31,771 nucleotides of DNA, from assembly GCF_030152825.1 (NCBI RefSeq), contig NZ_JASLIP010000053.1, forward strand, positions 1-31,771, in the 5' to 3' direction. This document shows positions 7,105 through 14,305 of this stretch, one piece after another. Source of the stretch: Corynebacterium sp. (GTDB lineage: Bacteria; Actinomycetota; Actinomycetes; Mycobacteriales; Mycobacteriaceae). Made by a program: the position numbers and the translations under genes. The first letter of the stretch is position 1. Each line of letters starts with the position of its first letter. Below the pieces are notes generated by a model, which saw only the letters and a list, made by a program, of their open reading frames with translations, had not been told where the DNA came from and did no database searches.

Positions 7105-7737
7105 TTAGAGCTTGAGGTTCTTAATCGTCTCGGTAGCGATCTGCTCCGCCTTCAGGGATTGTTCCTGGGCGGTGAAGACGACGACGGCGGTCTGGTCCTT
7201 CCACACCGCGTAGACGGCACCCTCGCCGTCCTTACCGCCGCTGCGGCCCCCGCTCCAGCCCTCGGGCTTCAGTGCCTTCAGGGTGGAGTCCACCGGGGCA
7301 GCGTGGTCGACGACGGCGACGGCGTCCTTGTTCGTGGTCATGTGGCGCACCATGACTTGTGCCTGGGGGACGTCCTCGTAGGACCAGAAGACGCACGCCG
7401 GCGGATCGAAGCGCCCGTCGAGGCCCGTGGCGGTCCACCGCTGGCCCGTGGTCGTCTGCAGCCACTCGCCGTCGAGATAAGGGCAGCGGTTTTCGGAGTC
7501 GCCCTGCCCGACTGGTGCGGGCAGCGTGTCGACGGGCAGCTCGGTGCCTTTCACGCCCTGGACCGGCTCGCCGGGCAGGAGGCCGTCGTTCGACTGCTGG
7601 GCTTCTGTGTTCTGCTCCGGCTTATCGCCACCAATTGCGGAGCAGCCCGCCATCGCGAGGGAGCCGATGAGCAGAACAGCTGCGCTGGCTCGCGCGACGG
7701 GGCGGGCTGGAAAAACGCGAAAGGTAGAAAGCGCCAT
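7105..7737 (-). CDS. DUF2020-family lipoprotein
   Basis: Predicted secreted lipoprotein of 210 residues. The signal peptide has a basic start, hydrophobic core AAVLLIGSLAMAG and lipobox LAMAGC, with lipidation expected on Cys32. The mature part has a disordered linker (DKPEQNTEAQQSNDG), then a domain with CPYLDGEWLQTTTGQRWTA, CVFWSYED and VYAVWKDQTAVVVF, which matches the mycolata-specific DUF2020 family; its function is unknown. On the minus strand TAGAAT lies exactly 7 nt before the ATG at 7737, so the mRNA is probably leaderless; a GTG at 7758 is the alternative start. Confidence 0.85.
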   Translation of the reverse strand: MALSTFRVFPARPVARASAAVLLIGSLAMAGCSAIGGDKPEQNTEAQQSNDGLLPGEPVQGVKGTELPVDTLPAPVGQGDSENRCPYLDGEWLQTTTGQRWTATGLDGRFDPPACVFWSYEDVPQAQVMVRHMTTNKDAVAVVDHAAPVDSTLKALKPEGWSGGRSGGKDGEGAVYAVWKDQTAVVVFTAQEQSLKAEQIATETIKNLKL

Positions 7738-7744
7738 GGTCGAA

Positions 7745-7750
7745 ATTCTA
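7745..7750 (-). promoter_or_regulatory. -10 box, leaderless lipoprotein transcript
   Basis: TAGAAT, 7 nt before the ATG of the DUF2020 gene, with no Shine-Dalgarno. Confidence 0.55.
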
Positions 7751-7781
7751 GTGCGCACAGCGCATTTTCACGAAGTGTGTT

Positions 7782-8120
7782 TTAGGAGTGGGCTTCGTCG
7801 TACTGGTCGACAATATTCTGCGGAATGCGGCCGCGATCGGAAACCTGAAGGCCGTTAGCCTGAGCCCATTCGCGGATAGCGCGGTTGCGCTCCGGGCTAT
7901 TGGTGCTCTGCGGGGCGCGGCGGGAGCTGGTGCGCTGAACGCGGCGGGCGACTGCGATATAGGGCGCGAGTGCTTCCTCGAACTTTTCCCGGTTCGCGGT
8001 CGAGACGTCCATAGAGTAGGTCACACCATCAACGGCGAACTCCACGACATTAACGTCTTCCGCAGCGAGCGGCGCGTTATCGATATCGTCAAAATACTGG
8101 GTGATCTCTTTGCGTGCCAT
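7782..8120 (-). CDS. lsr2: Lsr2 nucleoid-associated silencer
   Basis: DNA-bridging xenogeneic silencer of 112 residues, functional counterpart of H-NS in actinobacteria; it coats AT-rich DNA. The N-terminal oligomerisation domain reads ITQYFDDIDNAPL...VEFAVDGVTYSMDVS. The C-terminal domain has RNRAIREWAQANGLQVSDRGRIPQNIV, including the Arg96-Gly97-Arg98 hook that enters the minor groove of AT-rich DNA. AGGAG lies about 12 nt before the ATG at 8120; an upstream in-frame start at 8132 lacks this spacing. The 130-bp upstream region is strikingly AT-rich for this genome, the kind of target Lsr2 binds, so autoregulation is likely (inference). Lipoprotein and Lsr2 genes are 44 bp apart on the same strand. 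Confidence 0.95.
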   Translation of the reverse strand: MARKEITQYFDDIDNAPLAAEDVNVVEFAVDGVTYSMDVSTANREKFEEALAPYIAVARRVQRTSSRRAPQSTNSPERNRAIREWAQANGLQVSDRGRIPQNIVDQYDEAHS

Positions 8121-8132
8121 TGTGTGCAGCAA

Positions 8133-8252
8133 CTCCTGAATCGATGATTTAGGGATTTGAAAAGAATGCTACCCAATATTCGATTAGAAAGAAATGGCCA
8201 TTAAGGGAATGGCTAAGGAAATTGGCTAAAAGTAGCCAAAATCACTTAACTA
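8133..8252. promoter_or_regulatory. AT-rich lsr2 upstream region with GGCTA/GGCCA repeats
   Basis: This stretch is far richer in A+T than the rest of the window and carries repeated AATGGCCA, AATGGCTA and ATTGGCTA words between 8193 and 8228. It holds the lsr2 promoter (minus strand) and the 3' end of the upstream gene's transcript. It is a natural candidate for Lsr2 binding. Confidence 0.5.
8217..8239 (-). terminator. weak terminator of the basic coiled-coil gene
   Basis: Read on the minus strand, TTGGCTA, a 4-nt loop and TAGCCAA (8239-8222) run into TTTCC. It lies 13 bp after the stop codon at 8253. Confidence 0.5.
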
Positions 8253-8876
8253 TTAACCGCGCTTGGTCGCGATCTGTGCCTCGACGAGATCGAGCTCCTT
8301 AGATACGGATTCCAAAACCCGCTTGCGCTGATCTTCGCCCATCGAGCCAGCATTATCGATAGCTTCGATCAGAACATCCATGCGGTCATTGACATCCTTA
8401 GCGAAACCGGAGGGCACGCCCTTGTCCACGGACTTCTGAATCTGCTTAATGCGTGCGCGTTGCGGGGCGCCGTCCGCCGGGAAGGAGCGCAGCGCGGAGT
8501 CGGCAGCGCCGCGAGCCTGCGTGGTGACGGTGCCCTTGCCCTGCAGCTGGGTCAGCGCGCGATACACCAGCGGAACCACCACCGGGGCGGCGACTCGTGA
8601 GGCACCAATGAAGCGCAGCACATTGCGGGAGTTAAAGCGGCCGGCCTTGAGCTGCTCGATGGACGCCTTCGCCATCTGCTCCTCGTGCTTACGGCTGTTC
8701 TTCAGCTCCTTAGCGTCGAGCTTGCGCACCTGCTTGGCGGTCTTGCGGAGGTACTTCTCCTTAGCCTTCTCCAGCTTCGCGGCCTCCTTGGCGTCCACCT
8801 TGGCCCGAATCTTTGCAGCCTTAAAGGCAGCCTTGCGTTCGATACGGCGCTTCCGCAGATTCTTGAATAGACCCAT
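8253..8876 (-). CDS. basic coiled-coil protein (DUF6474-like), function unknown
   Basis: A 207-residue cytoplasmic protein. Residues 1-75 are a highly charged Lys/Ala/Glu helix (FKNLRKRRIERKAAFKAA... KEAAKLEKAKEKYLRK), likely coiled coil. The middle has a hydrophobic patch near residues 86-105 (RFIGASRVAAPVVVPLVYRAL). The C-terminal part is helical (DVNDRMDVLIEAIDNAG...SVSKELDLVEAQ). It looks like the Corynebacterium family annotated DUF6474, a name I give from memory. GAGGAG lies 5 nt before the ATG, which fixes the start. It lies directly upstream of lsr2 on the same strand, separated by the AT-rich region; any chromatin role is only suggested by position and basic character. Confidence 0.75.
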   Translation of the reverse strand: MGLFKNLRKRRIERKAAFKAAKIRAKVDAKEAAKLEKAKEKYLRKTAKQVRKLDAKELKNSRKHEEQMAKASIEQLKAGRFNSRNVLRFIGASRVAAPVVVPLVYRALTQLQGKGTVTTQARGAADSALRSFPADGAPQRARIKQIQKSVDKGVPSGFAKDVNDRMDVLIEAIDNAGSMGEDQRKRVLESVSKELDLVEAQIATKRG

Positions 8877-9062
8877 GATTCTCCTCATTAATGCGATTAG
8901 TCGCGGTACACACACGCCAAGCCCTCGCCAGGCCTGGGAAAAATAGCTAACTCCCCAACACTTTAGCGAACGCGGGGCACCCCGCGGGGCAATACCGGGG
9001 TGGGGCGGATGTCGGCAGTGGCGGCAGCTTTCCGCGCTTCGGCTGGCACGGTGGTCCCCGGC

Positions 9063-9068
9063 TAAGCT
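9063..9068 (+). promoter_or_regulatory. -10 box before the TM0106-type nuclease
   Basis: TAAGCT, 9 nt before the GTG start at 9078, with no Shine-Dalgarno; fits a leaderless or nearly leaderless mRNA. Confidence 0.45.
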
Positions 9069-9077
9069 AGGGCAGTT

Positions 9078-10709
9078 GTGAGTTACTTCTTGTCCGAGCA
9101 GGCGGGGCTCAGCCCCTCCGATGTGGTTGGGTGCCGCCACCGTGCGCTACTGCGCCGGGTGTTGGGCGGCCAGACCGCCCGCCTGTACTTGGACAGCGAT
9201 TGGGAGCACCTCGCCGAGCGGATCGCGAGCCGGATCTCCGCGTGGCGTCGGCGCTCCGCTGTCTTTGCCCAGCTGCCCACCGCACCCCGGATCGGCGATA
9301 AGCTCCGCCCCACCCGCAGCGAGATCGCCGACGGGGAGAACGCGGTGGAGGAGACCCTGGAGGCGATGGCGCGCGGGGATCGGCTGATCCTCAACCCGGT
9401 TCTCGAACACGACGGGCTCGAAGCCCGGGTAGACCTGCTCGTGCGCATGGATCCCGGGGTGGCGCTCGAGACGGCGGCCTACGCGCCGGTCATCATCACC
9501 GGGCACAACGCGACCCGCCCGGCGAAAAACCGGCACCGCGCGGATTGTCGTGTCGTCGCCGTCGACGCGCTCGGGTTGGGGAAGCCCGCCGCAACGATGC
9601 TGCGACACCGAACCGTGGCCAGCGATGCCCAGCGCCTGGGGATGGCGAATATGATCCTGCTGAGCTGGGGTTTCGCCAGCCCCGACGTCGGCATCATCGG
9701 CCGCAGCCCGGGTGCGGAACCCGATGGCTCCCGCTGCTACTTCTTCGACGCCCAGCGCCTGTACCCCGGGTTATTGGCGGCCTTCTCCGAGCCCGTCCCA
9801 ACAGCGCCCTCCCGGGTCAAGGAGTGCCAGACCTGCGAATTCCATAATCACTGCCGTGCTCAGTTGCTCCAGACGCAGGACATTTCGCTGCTGCTGCCGG
9901 GGGACCGCAACCGACCGTGGCGGGATAAGGGCATCAACACGCTGCCTGCGCTCGCAGCCGCCGGGGCGGGGGAGGCCAGCGCTCTGGCCGCGGCCTGGAT
10001 GCGCGCCGAGGTGGCCATCCGCCGGCCGGTGCAGCAGTGGTACCGCGGGCCGTTGGTCCTTCCGAAGGATCAGGAACCAGTGGAAATCGACGTGGACATG
10101 GAGGCGCACCCGAGCCGCGGGACCTTCCTCTGGGGCACCTTCGACGGCCACCAATACGTGGCCTTCTCCGACTTCAGCTCCACCGGGGATCAGGGCCGCC
10201 ACGTCGCGGAGATGTGGGACTGGCTCATGTGGCGCAGGGAACGCGCCCACGCCGAGGGCCGGAAGTTCCTGATGTGGGTCTACGCCAAACAGGGCGAGCT
10301 CTACTGGCTGCGCCACTACGCCCGGCTCTACGGCGGTCAGGAGTACGGCAGCCCCAGTGCCGACGGCGGGCAGCGCCAGGTGCGGATGCCGACCCTGACG
10401 GAGGTTAATGAATTCATCCAGTCCTCGGAGTTCGGCGACGTCTTCGAGTACGTCTCCCGTGGGCTGCTGGGGACGGGCTCGCTAGGGCTAAAGACGATCG
10501 CCCCGCTGGCGGGTTTCCACTTCAGCCAGGAAGGCGTGGACGGGAAGGCCGCGGTGGATCTCTTCGAGGTGGCCGTCGCCACCGGTGGTCGCACCGCCGA
10601 TATCTCCCGGCGAACCCTGGAGCGCTATAACGCGGACGACTGCGTGGCCACTCGTAGCGTGCGTGGCTGGTTGCGCCGTGGCGCGCCGGGCATCAGCCTG
10701 GTGGAATAG
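9078..10709 (+). CDS. TM0106-type RecB-like nuclease with Fe-S cysteines and RNase H-fold exonuclease domain
   Basis: A 543-residue two-domain putative nuclease. The N-terminal half is RecB/Cas4-like: Cys19 plus Cys250, Cys253 and Cys259 (CQTCEFHNHC) reproduce the C...C-x2-C-x5-C iron-sulfur arrangement of AddB/Cas4. LEARVDLLVRM supplies an acidic residue like the PD motif, but the expected D/ExK strand reads YAPVIITGHNATRP, without the lysine in its normal place. The C-terminal half has VEIDVDMEAH (DEDD-type D-x-E), and RYNADDCVATRSVRGWL, the final aspartate motif of the YprB/RNase_H_2 fold. The family occurs widely in actinobacteria without a proven substrate; single-strand DNA or DNA-end processing is inferred. 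GTG start, monocistronic or weakly coupled to msrA 41 bp on. Confidence 0.85.
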   Translation: MSYFLSEQAGLSPSDVVGCRHRALLRRVLGGQTARLYLDSDWEHLAERIASRISAWRRRSAVFAQLPTAPRIGDKLRPTRSEIADGENAVEETLEAMARGDRLILNPVLEHDGLEARVDLLVRMDPGVALETAAYAPVIITGHNATRPAKNRHRADCRVVAVDALGLGKPAATMLRHRTVASDAQRLGMANMILLSWGFASPDVGIIGRSPGAEPDGSRCYFFDAQRLYPGLLAAFSEPVPTAPSRVKECQTCEFHNHCRAQLLQTQDISLLLPGDRNRPWRDKGINTLPALAAAGAGEASALAAAWMRAEVAIRRPVQQWYRGPLVLPKDQEPVEIDVDMEAHPSRGTFLWGTFDGHQYVAFSDFSSTGDQGRHVAEMWDWLMWRRERAHAEGRKFLMWVYAKQGELYWLRHYARLYGGQEYGSPSADGGQRQVRMPTLTEVNEFIQSSEFGDVFEYVSRGLLGTGSLGLKTIAPLAGFHFSQEGVDGKAAVDLFEVAVATGGRTADISRRTLERYNADDCVATRSVRGWLRRGAPGISLVE

Positions 10710-10750
10710 GCACTAAACAAAGCCCCAAGAGGACGAAGGAGCACGCTTAA

Positions 10751-11446
10751 GTGGATCTTTTCGAAAGAATGAAGGCCCTGAACACAGCGGGTGCGTATCG
10801 GGCGCCGCAGGTCACCGCGGAGACGGCGCTGGCAGGCGGGAGGCACCCGGTGCTACCGGATCCGAAGCCACACTTGGTGCTCGGCACGCCGCTCACCGGC
10901 CCCTGGCGGGAGGGTCAGGCGGAGCTGGTGGTCGGCATGGGCTGCTACTGGGGAGCCGAGCGTATCTTCTGGGCCACGGAGGGCGTGGAATCCACCGCCG
11001 TGGGCTTCGCCGGTGGATACACCCCGAACCCGACCTACCGTGAGACCTGCACCGGGCGTACCGGGCACACCGAGGCCGTGCGCATCGTCTACGATCCGCA
11101 GCGGGTGAGCACCGCCGAGCTGCTGCGTATCATGTTTGAGAACCACGACCCCACCCAGGGCGATCGGCAGGGCAACGACGTCGGCTCGCAGTACCGCAGT
11201 GCGGTCTATGCCCTGGATGCCGAGCAGCTCGCCCAGGCGGAGAAGGCCGTCGAGGCGTGGCAGCCGGCCTTCACCGAGCGCGGTTTCGGCCCCATCACCA
11301 CGGAGGTCGCGCTGCTGGCGGATACCCCGGCCGGCGAGTTCTACCTCGCGGAGGATGAGCACCAGCAGTACTTGGCGAAGAACCCGGACGGCTATTGCAA
11401 TCACGGGCCGAACGGCGTGAGCTGCCAGACGGGCGTGCTCGGCTAA
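10751..11446 (+). CDS. msrA: peptide-methionine (S)-S-oxide reductase
   Basis: Repairs oxidised methionine (S form) using thioredoxin. The 231-residue protein has the catalytic Cys65 in GMGCYWGAERIFW, the substrate-binding region GGYTPNPTYRETCTGRTGHTE and FENHDPTQGDRQGNDVGSQYRSA. Cys216 and Cys225 near the end (YCNHGPNGVSCQ) are the likely resolving cysteines, as in the E. coli-type MsrA. The length with an N-terminal extension of about 55 residues also fits that type. The start is GTG, supported by GAAGGAG about 10 nt upstream. It converges with sodA, giving an oxidative-stress neighbourhood. Confidence 0.95.
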   Translation: MDLFERMKALNTAGAYRAPQVTAETALAGGRHPVLPDPKPHLVLGTPLTGPWREGQAELVVGMGCYWGAERIFWATEGVESTAVGFAGGYTPNPTYRETCTGRTGHTEAVRIVYDPQRVSTAELLRIMFENHDPTQGDRQGNDVGSQYRSAVYALDAEQLAQAEKAVEAWQPAFTERGFGPITTEVALLADTPAGEFYLAEDEHQQYLAKNPDGYCNHGPNGVSCQTGVLG

Positions 11447-11529
11447 GCGTTCCGGCCGCCGGGCCCGGGCCCGGCACGTAGCAAGTCCGTTGGCGAAAGC
11501 GCAGCTGGTGGCGGAGCCATCAGCGCAAA

Positions 11530-11571
11530 GAAAAACCGGGCGGGCCACGGTATCCCGTGAACCCACCCGGT
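11530..11571 (-). terminator. sodA terminator
   Basis: On the minus strand ACCGGGTGGG...CCCGCCCGGT forms a long imperfect stem (11571 to 11535) followed by TTTTTC. It includes an inner ACGG/CCGT stem. It lies 42 bp after the sodA stop. Confidence 0.75.
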
Positions 11572-11612
11572 CAAAGCCCGCAGGCTTTAAGAGCTAAGCC
11601 TGTGATCCAGAC

Positions 11613-12215
11613 TTAGTTCTTCGCTGCAGCGAAACGCTCGGCGACGTCCTCCCAGTTGAAGACGTTCCAGACTGCCTTCACGTAGTCAGCCTTGACGTTC
11701 TTGTACTGCAGGTAGAAGGCGTGCTCCCACATGTCCAGCATCAGCAGCGGGGTCAGGTTGATGGAGGTCTGGCCCTGCTGGTCGGTCAGCTGCTGGATGA
11801 CCAGCTGCTCGCCGATGTGGTCGTAACCCAGGACAGCCCAGCCGGAGCCCTGCAGGCCCAGCGCTGCGGAGGAGAACTGGTCCTTGAACTTCTCGAAGGA
11901 GCCGAAGTCGCGGTTGATAGCCTCAGCCAGCTCGCCGGTCGGCTCGCCGCCACCGTTCGGGGAGAGGTTCTTCCAGAAGATGGAGTGGTTGGTGTGGCCG
12001 CCAAGGTTGAACGCAAGGTTCTTGGACAGCGCGCGGATCTGATCCGGGTTGGTGCCCTCCTCGCGTGCCTTCTCCATAGCCTCGAGAGCAGCGTTAGCGC
12101 CCTGCACGTAGGTGTTGTGGTGCTTGGAGTGGTGCAGCTCCATGATCTCGGCCGAGATGTGCGGCTCCAGTGCGTCGTATGCGTATGGGAGCTCAGGCAG
12201 CGTGTACTTAGCCAT
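11613..12215 (-). CDS. sodA: superoxide dismutase (Fe/Mn family)
   Basis: Dismutates superoxide to peroxide and oxygen. The 200-residue protein shows all metal ligands: the first histidine in ELHHSKHHNTYVQG, the second in GGHTNHSIFW, and Asp/His in LDMWEHAFYLQYKN. The sequence is close to corynebacterial manganese SODs, but metal choice cannot be settled from these motifs alone. GGAAGGA lies 11 nt before the ATG. Promoter-like TAATAATTAG is seen about 50 nt upstream on the minus strand. There is no signal peptide, yet related SODs are exported or shed. Gene order msrA-sodA is shared with C. glutamicum as I recall. Confidence 0.96.
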   Translation of the reverse strand: MAKYTLPELPYAYDALEPHISAEIMELHHSKHHNTYVQGANAALEAMEKAREEGTNPDQIRALSKNLAFNLGGHTNHSIFWKNLSPNGGGEPTGELAEAINRDFGSFEKFKDQFSSAALGLQGSGWAVLGYDHIGEQLVIQQLTDQQGQTSINLTPLLMLDMWEHAFYLQYKNVKADYVKAVWNVFNWEDVAERFAAAKN

Positions 12216-12318
12216 TGTTCAATCAGTCCTTCCGAATTCGTTGAAAAGGTTCTAATTATTACAAACGGCCGAACCAGTACTTTTATTCCCGCCTGGCCGT
12301 TAGTAACCAATTGTGACG

Positions 12319-12347
12319 AAAAACCCGGGGTCTCGCAAGGGTGAGAC
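12319..12347 (-). terminator. possible terminator of the patatin gene
   Basis: On the minus strand GTCTC (12347-12343) and GAGAC (12334-12330) enclose an 8-nt loop, followed by CCCGGG and TTTTT at 12323-12319. The short gap between stem and U-tract makes it moderate. Confidence 0.5.
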
Positions 12348-12390
12348 GTCCCTAAGGAAAGGGGCAAACAGCGGTGCCGCGGCAAGAGCT

Positions 12391-13290
12391 CTAGGAAAGT
12401 CCGAGGAATTCCTTGATGGCCGGCATCTCGCGTCGTGCCTGCTCAAGACCCTCCTGATAGGCCAGAGAAAGCTTCACCGGATTGCGGTCCTGATTGCTGA
12501 TATTCATGATTTCAGGAATAAAAAGATACGCTTTACCCTGCTTCTCCAGCTCGAAAAGGTAATCCCGAGTCTCGTTATAGCGCACGTGGCGGTCCGCGAT
12601 GGAGTCCAGCAGCGCCGGGTACTGGCCGTGCGTGCGGCGCAGCAGCCACAGCGCGCGCCCCGCGGCAGACTTCCGGTACATCCGGGTGCGGGTCATGATC
12701 ACGAGGAAGCGGTCGTAGCCGTCCTGCATCGCGGCGTCGATGGGGATGCCGCCGGTGGGGCCGAACGCGCCGTCGAACCACGGCTGCCCGTCGACCTCGG
12801 TGGCTGGCATGAAGACCGGGAGGGAAGAAGACGCGCGCGCCCGGACCAGGAAGTCCTCCGGGCTGTGGATCGACTCCCGGCCCCAGTGCTTCGTCTCTCC
12901 CGTCAGCGCGTTGAAGCCGGAGATGCGGTACTGCACCGGTGAGTTATCGAAGATCTCCCACTCCATGCCCATCGGCTGGCCCGGCATACCGGCCTCGCCG
13001 TAGATATAGCCCGCGTTGAAGAAGCCCTCCCCGCGCAGCCAGGCCCGCCAACCGCCGAAATTCGGGTCGGAAGGGAACGTGGTGAAGGTTTTGCGCATCC
13101 GGTCGGTGGTGCGGGAGACGTAATTGGCCACGTGAGAGGTCGCCGCGGAATTGCCCGTGACGTGGGCGAAGTTCACATTTGATTCCAGCAAGGCCTCCAC
13201 GAGCGCGGCGGAAAAGACCACGCGCATGGCTCCGCCTTCGAACACCAGCGAGGTGTCCGTGACATTCGGGGTTGGGGCTGCTTCGTGCAC
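12391..13290 (-). CDS. patatin-like phospholipase (YjjU-like)
   Basis: Predicted lipid acyl hydrolase of 299 residues with a Ser-Asp dyad. The oxyanion hole is EGGAMR (Gly19-Arg23), the nucleophile is Ser48 in VTGNSAATS (GxSxG with the last Gly replaced by Ala), and the aspartate lies in FDGAFGPTGGIPIDAA. The long C-terminal part (RHVRYNETRDYLFELEKQGKAYLF) matches the E. coli YjjU branch, whose natural substrate is not known. The GTG start at 13290 is supported by TAATCT exactly 7 nt upstream, implying leaderless translation; the open frame runs to 13449 but that part looks non-coding. Divergent from the GDPD gene, so the two lipid enzymes share an upstream region. Confidence 0.87.
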   Translation of the reverse strand: MHEAAPTPNVTDTSLVFEGGAMRVVFSAALVEALLESNVNFAHVTGNSAATSHVANYVSRTTDRMRKTFTTFPSDPNFGGWRAWLRGEGFFNAGYIYGEAGMPGQPMGMEWEIFDNSPVQYRISGFNALTGETKHWGRESIHSPEDFLVRARASSSLPVFMPATEVDGQPWFDGAFGPTGGIPIDAAMQDGYDRFLVIMTRTRMYRKSAAGRALWLLRRTHGQYPALLDSIADRHVRYNETRDYLFELEKQGKAYLFIPEIMNISNQDRNPVKLSLAYQEGLEQARREMPAIKEFLGLS

Positions 13291-13297
13291 GTATCCA

Positions 13298-13303
13298 AGA
13301 TTA
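13298..13303 (-). promoter_or_regulatory. -10 box, leaderless patatin transcript
   Basis: TAATCT on the minus strand, 7 nt before the GTG start codon. Confidence 0.55.
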
Positions 13304-13481
13304 CCCGGCGGCTTTGTGGGGTTGAGAGCGCGGGTGCGGTGCGCGAGGCGGGAGGTCGAGGGGCACGCTGCGGTGCGGGTGTGGCGCAAGGCGGGGAGGG
13401 AGAAGCGTGGCGCTAGACGCGGAAGGCGTGGGAAGTGAGCGCGGAACAAGGCGCGGCGCGAAATCCGGTAGAAAAGGGGGC

Positions 13482-14255
13482 GTGCAGCACGAGGTGAAAA
13501 TCATTGCCCACCGTGGTGCGTCCAAGCACCGCCCGGAACATACGATCGGCGCCTATGAGCTCGCGGCCGCCCAGGGTGCGGATGGCTACGAGTGCGATAT
13601 CCGGCTTACCCGAGACGGCCACGCCGTCTGCATTCATGATCGCACCGTGGACCGCGTGTCTGACGGAATGGGGGCGGTGTCCCGCATGACGTTGGCGGAA
13701 CTCAAGGCCCTTAATTTTGGGACGTCAACCCGGCCGGCCGCCGTGCTGGAACTGCGAGAGTTGCTGGAATTTCTGCAGGATATGCGGCACAGCGCGGGCG
13801 CTGGCCAACCCGAATTATTCATAGAGACCAAGCACCCACATGTCCGGAGCCTGCAGGTGGAGGCGGAGATGCACCGCCAATTGGCGGTGGCGGGGCTGGC
13901 TGGCGGGGAAGGGATCTATCTGATCAGCTTCGACAGCTGGTCATTGTGGCGCTCCCGGCGGATCAACCCGCAGGTAGAGCGCATCCAGCTGCGCCGGAAG
14001 CACCACCCGCCCACACGCCCACTGTTGCGGGGATCGGGGATCGCGAGGTATGCGGGGTGGTCCATCGAGCAGGCGATGGCGAGTATTCGGGGCGATCGGC
14101 GAGGCGCTCCAGTGGACTACATCTGGACAGTCGACCAGGCGGAGCAGCTGCGGTGGATTGCCCAGCGAGGAGCCCGCTGGGTGGCGACAAACTACCCCGG
14201 GGAGGCTGCGGGCTGGTTGCGAAACTCGGCCGGCGGAGGGGCGGGTCAGGCCTAG
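13482..14255 (+). CDS. glycerophosphodiester phosphodiesterase
   Basis: Hydrolyses glycerophosphodiesters to glycerol-3-phosphate and an alcohol. The 257-residue TIM-barrel protein begins with IIAHRGASKHRPEHT, holding catalytic His10, Arg11 and the metal-binding Glu19, then ECDIRLTRDGHAVCIHD with the second metal and His sites, then FIETKHPH. No signal peptide is evident, so it is probably cytoplasmic, like mycobacterial GlpQ1, which has a similar neighbourhood. PEHT replaces the usual PENT. The GTG at 13482 has TAGAAA 7 nt upstream, close to the leaderless pattern. A GTG at 13407 has a better Shine-Dalgarno (GGGAGGGAGAAG) but would add 25 basic residues unlike the family, so the start is uncertain. 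Confidence 0.9.
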   Translation: MQHEVKIIAHRGASKHRPEHTIGAYELAAAQGADGYECDIRLTRDGHAVCIHDRTVDRVSDGMGAVSRMTLAELKALNFGTSTRPAAVLELRELLEFLQDMRHSAGAGQPELFIETKHPHVRSLQVEAEMHRQLAVAGLAGGEGIYLISFDSWSLWRSRRINPQVERIQLRRKHHPPTRPLLRGSGIARYAGWSIEQAMASIRGDRRGAPVDYIWTVDQAEQLRWIAQRGARWVATNYPGEAAGWLRNSAGGGAGQA

Positions 14256-14292
14256 TTTTGCGGTGGGGTAGGGGCTTGTCTGTGAGGCAGGT

Positions 14293-14298
14293 TAGAAT
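14293..14298 (+). promoter_or_regulatory. -10 box, leaderless DUF5926 transcript
   Basis: TAGAAT, 7 nt before the GTG at 14306; no Shine-Dalgarno. Confidence 0.6.
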
Positions 14299-14305
14299 CA
14301 GCAGC

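Noticed and set aside
13407..13481. Longer GDPD start with a good Shine-Dalgarno
   Set aside because: It adds a 25-residue Gly/Arg/Lys-rich stretch not seen in GDPD enzymes; kept only as an alternative in the feature text.
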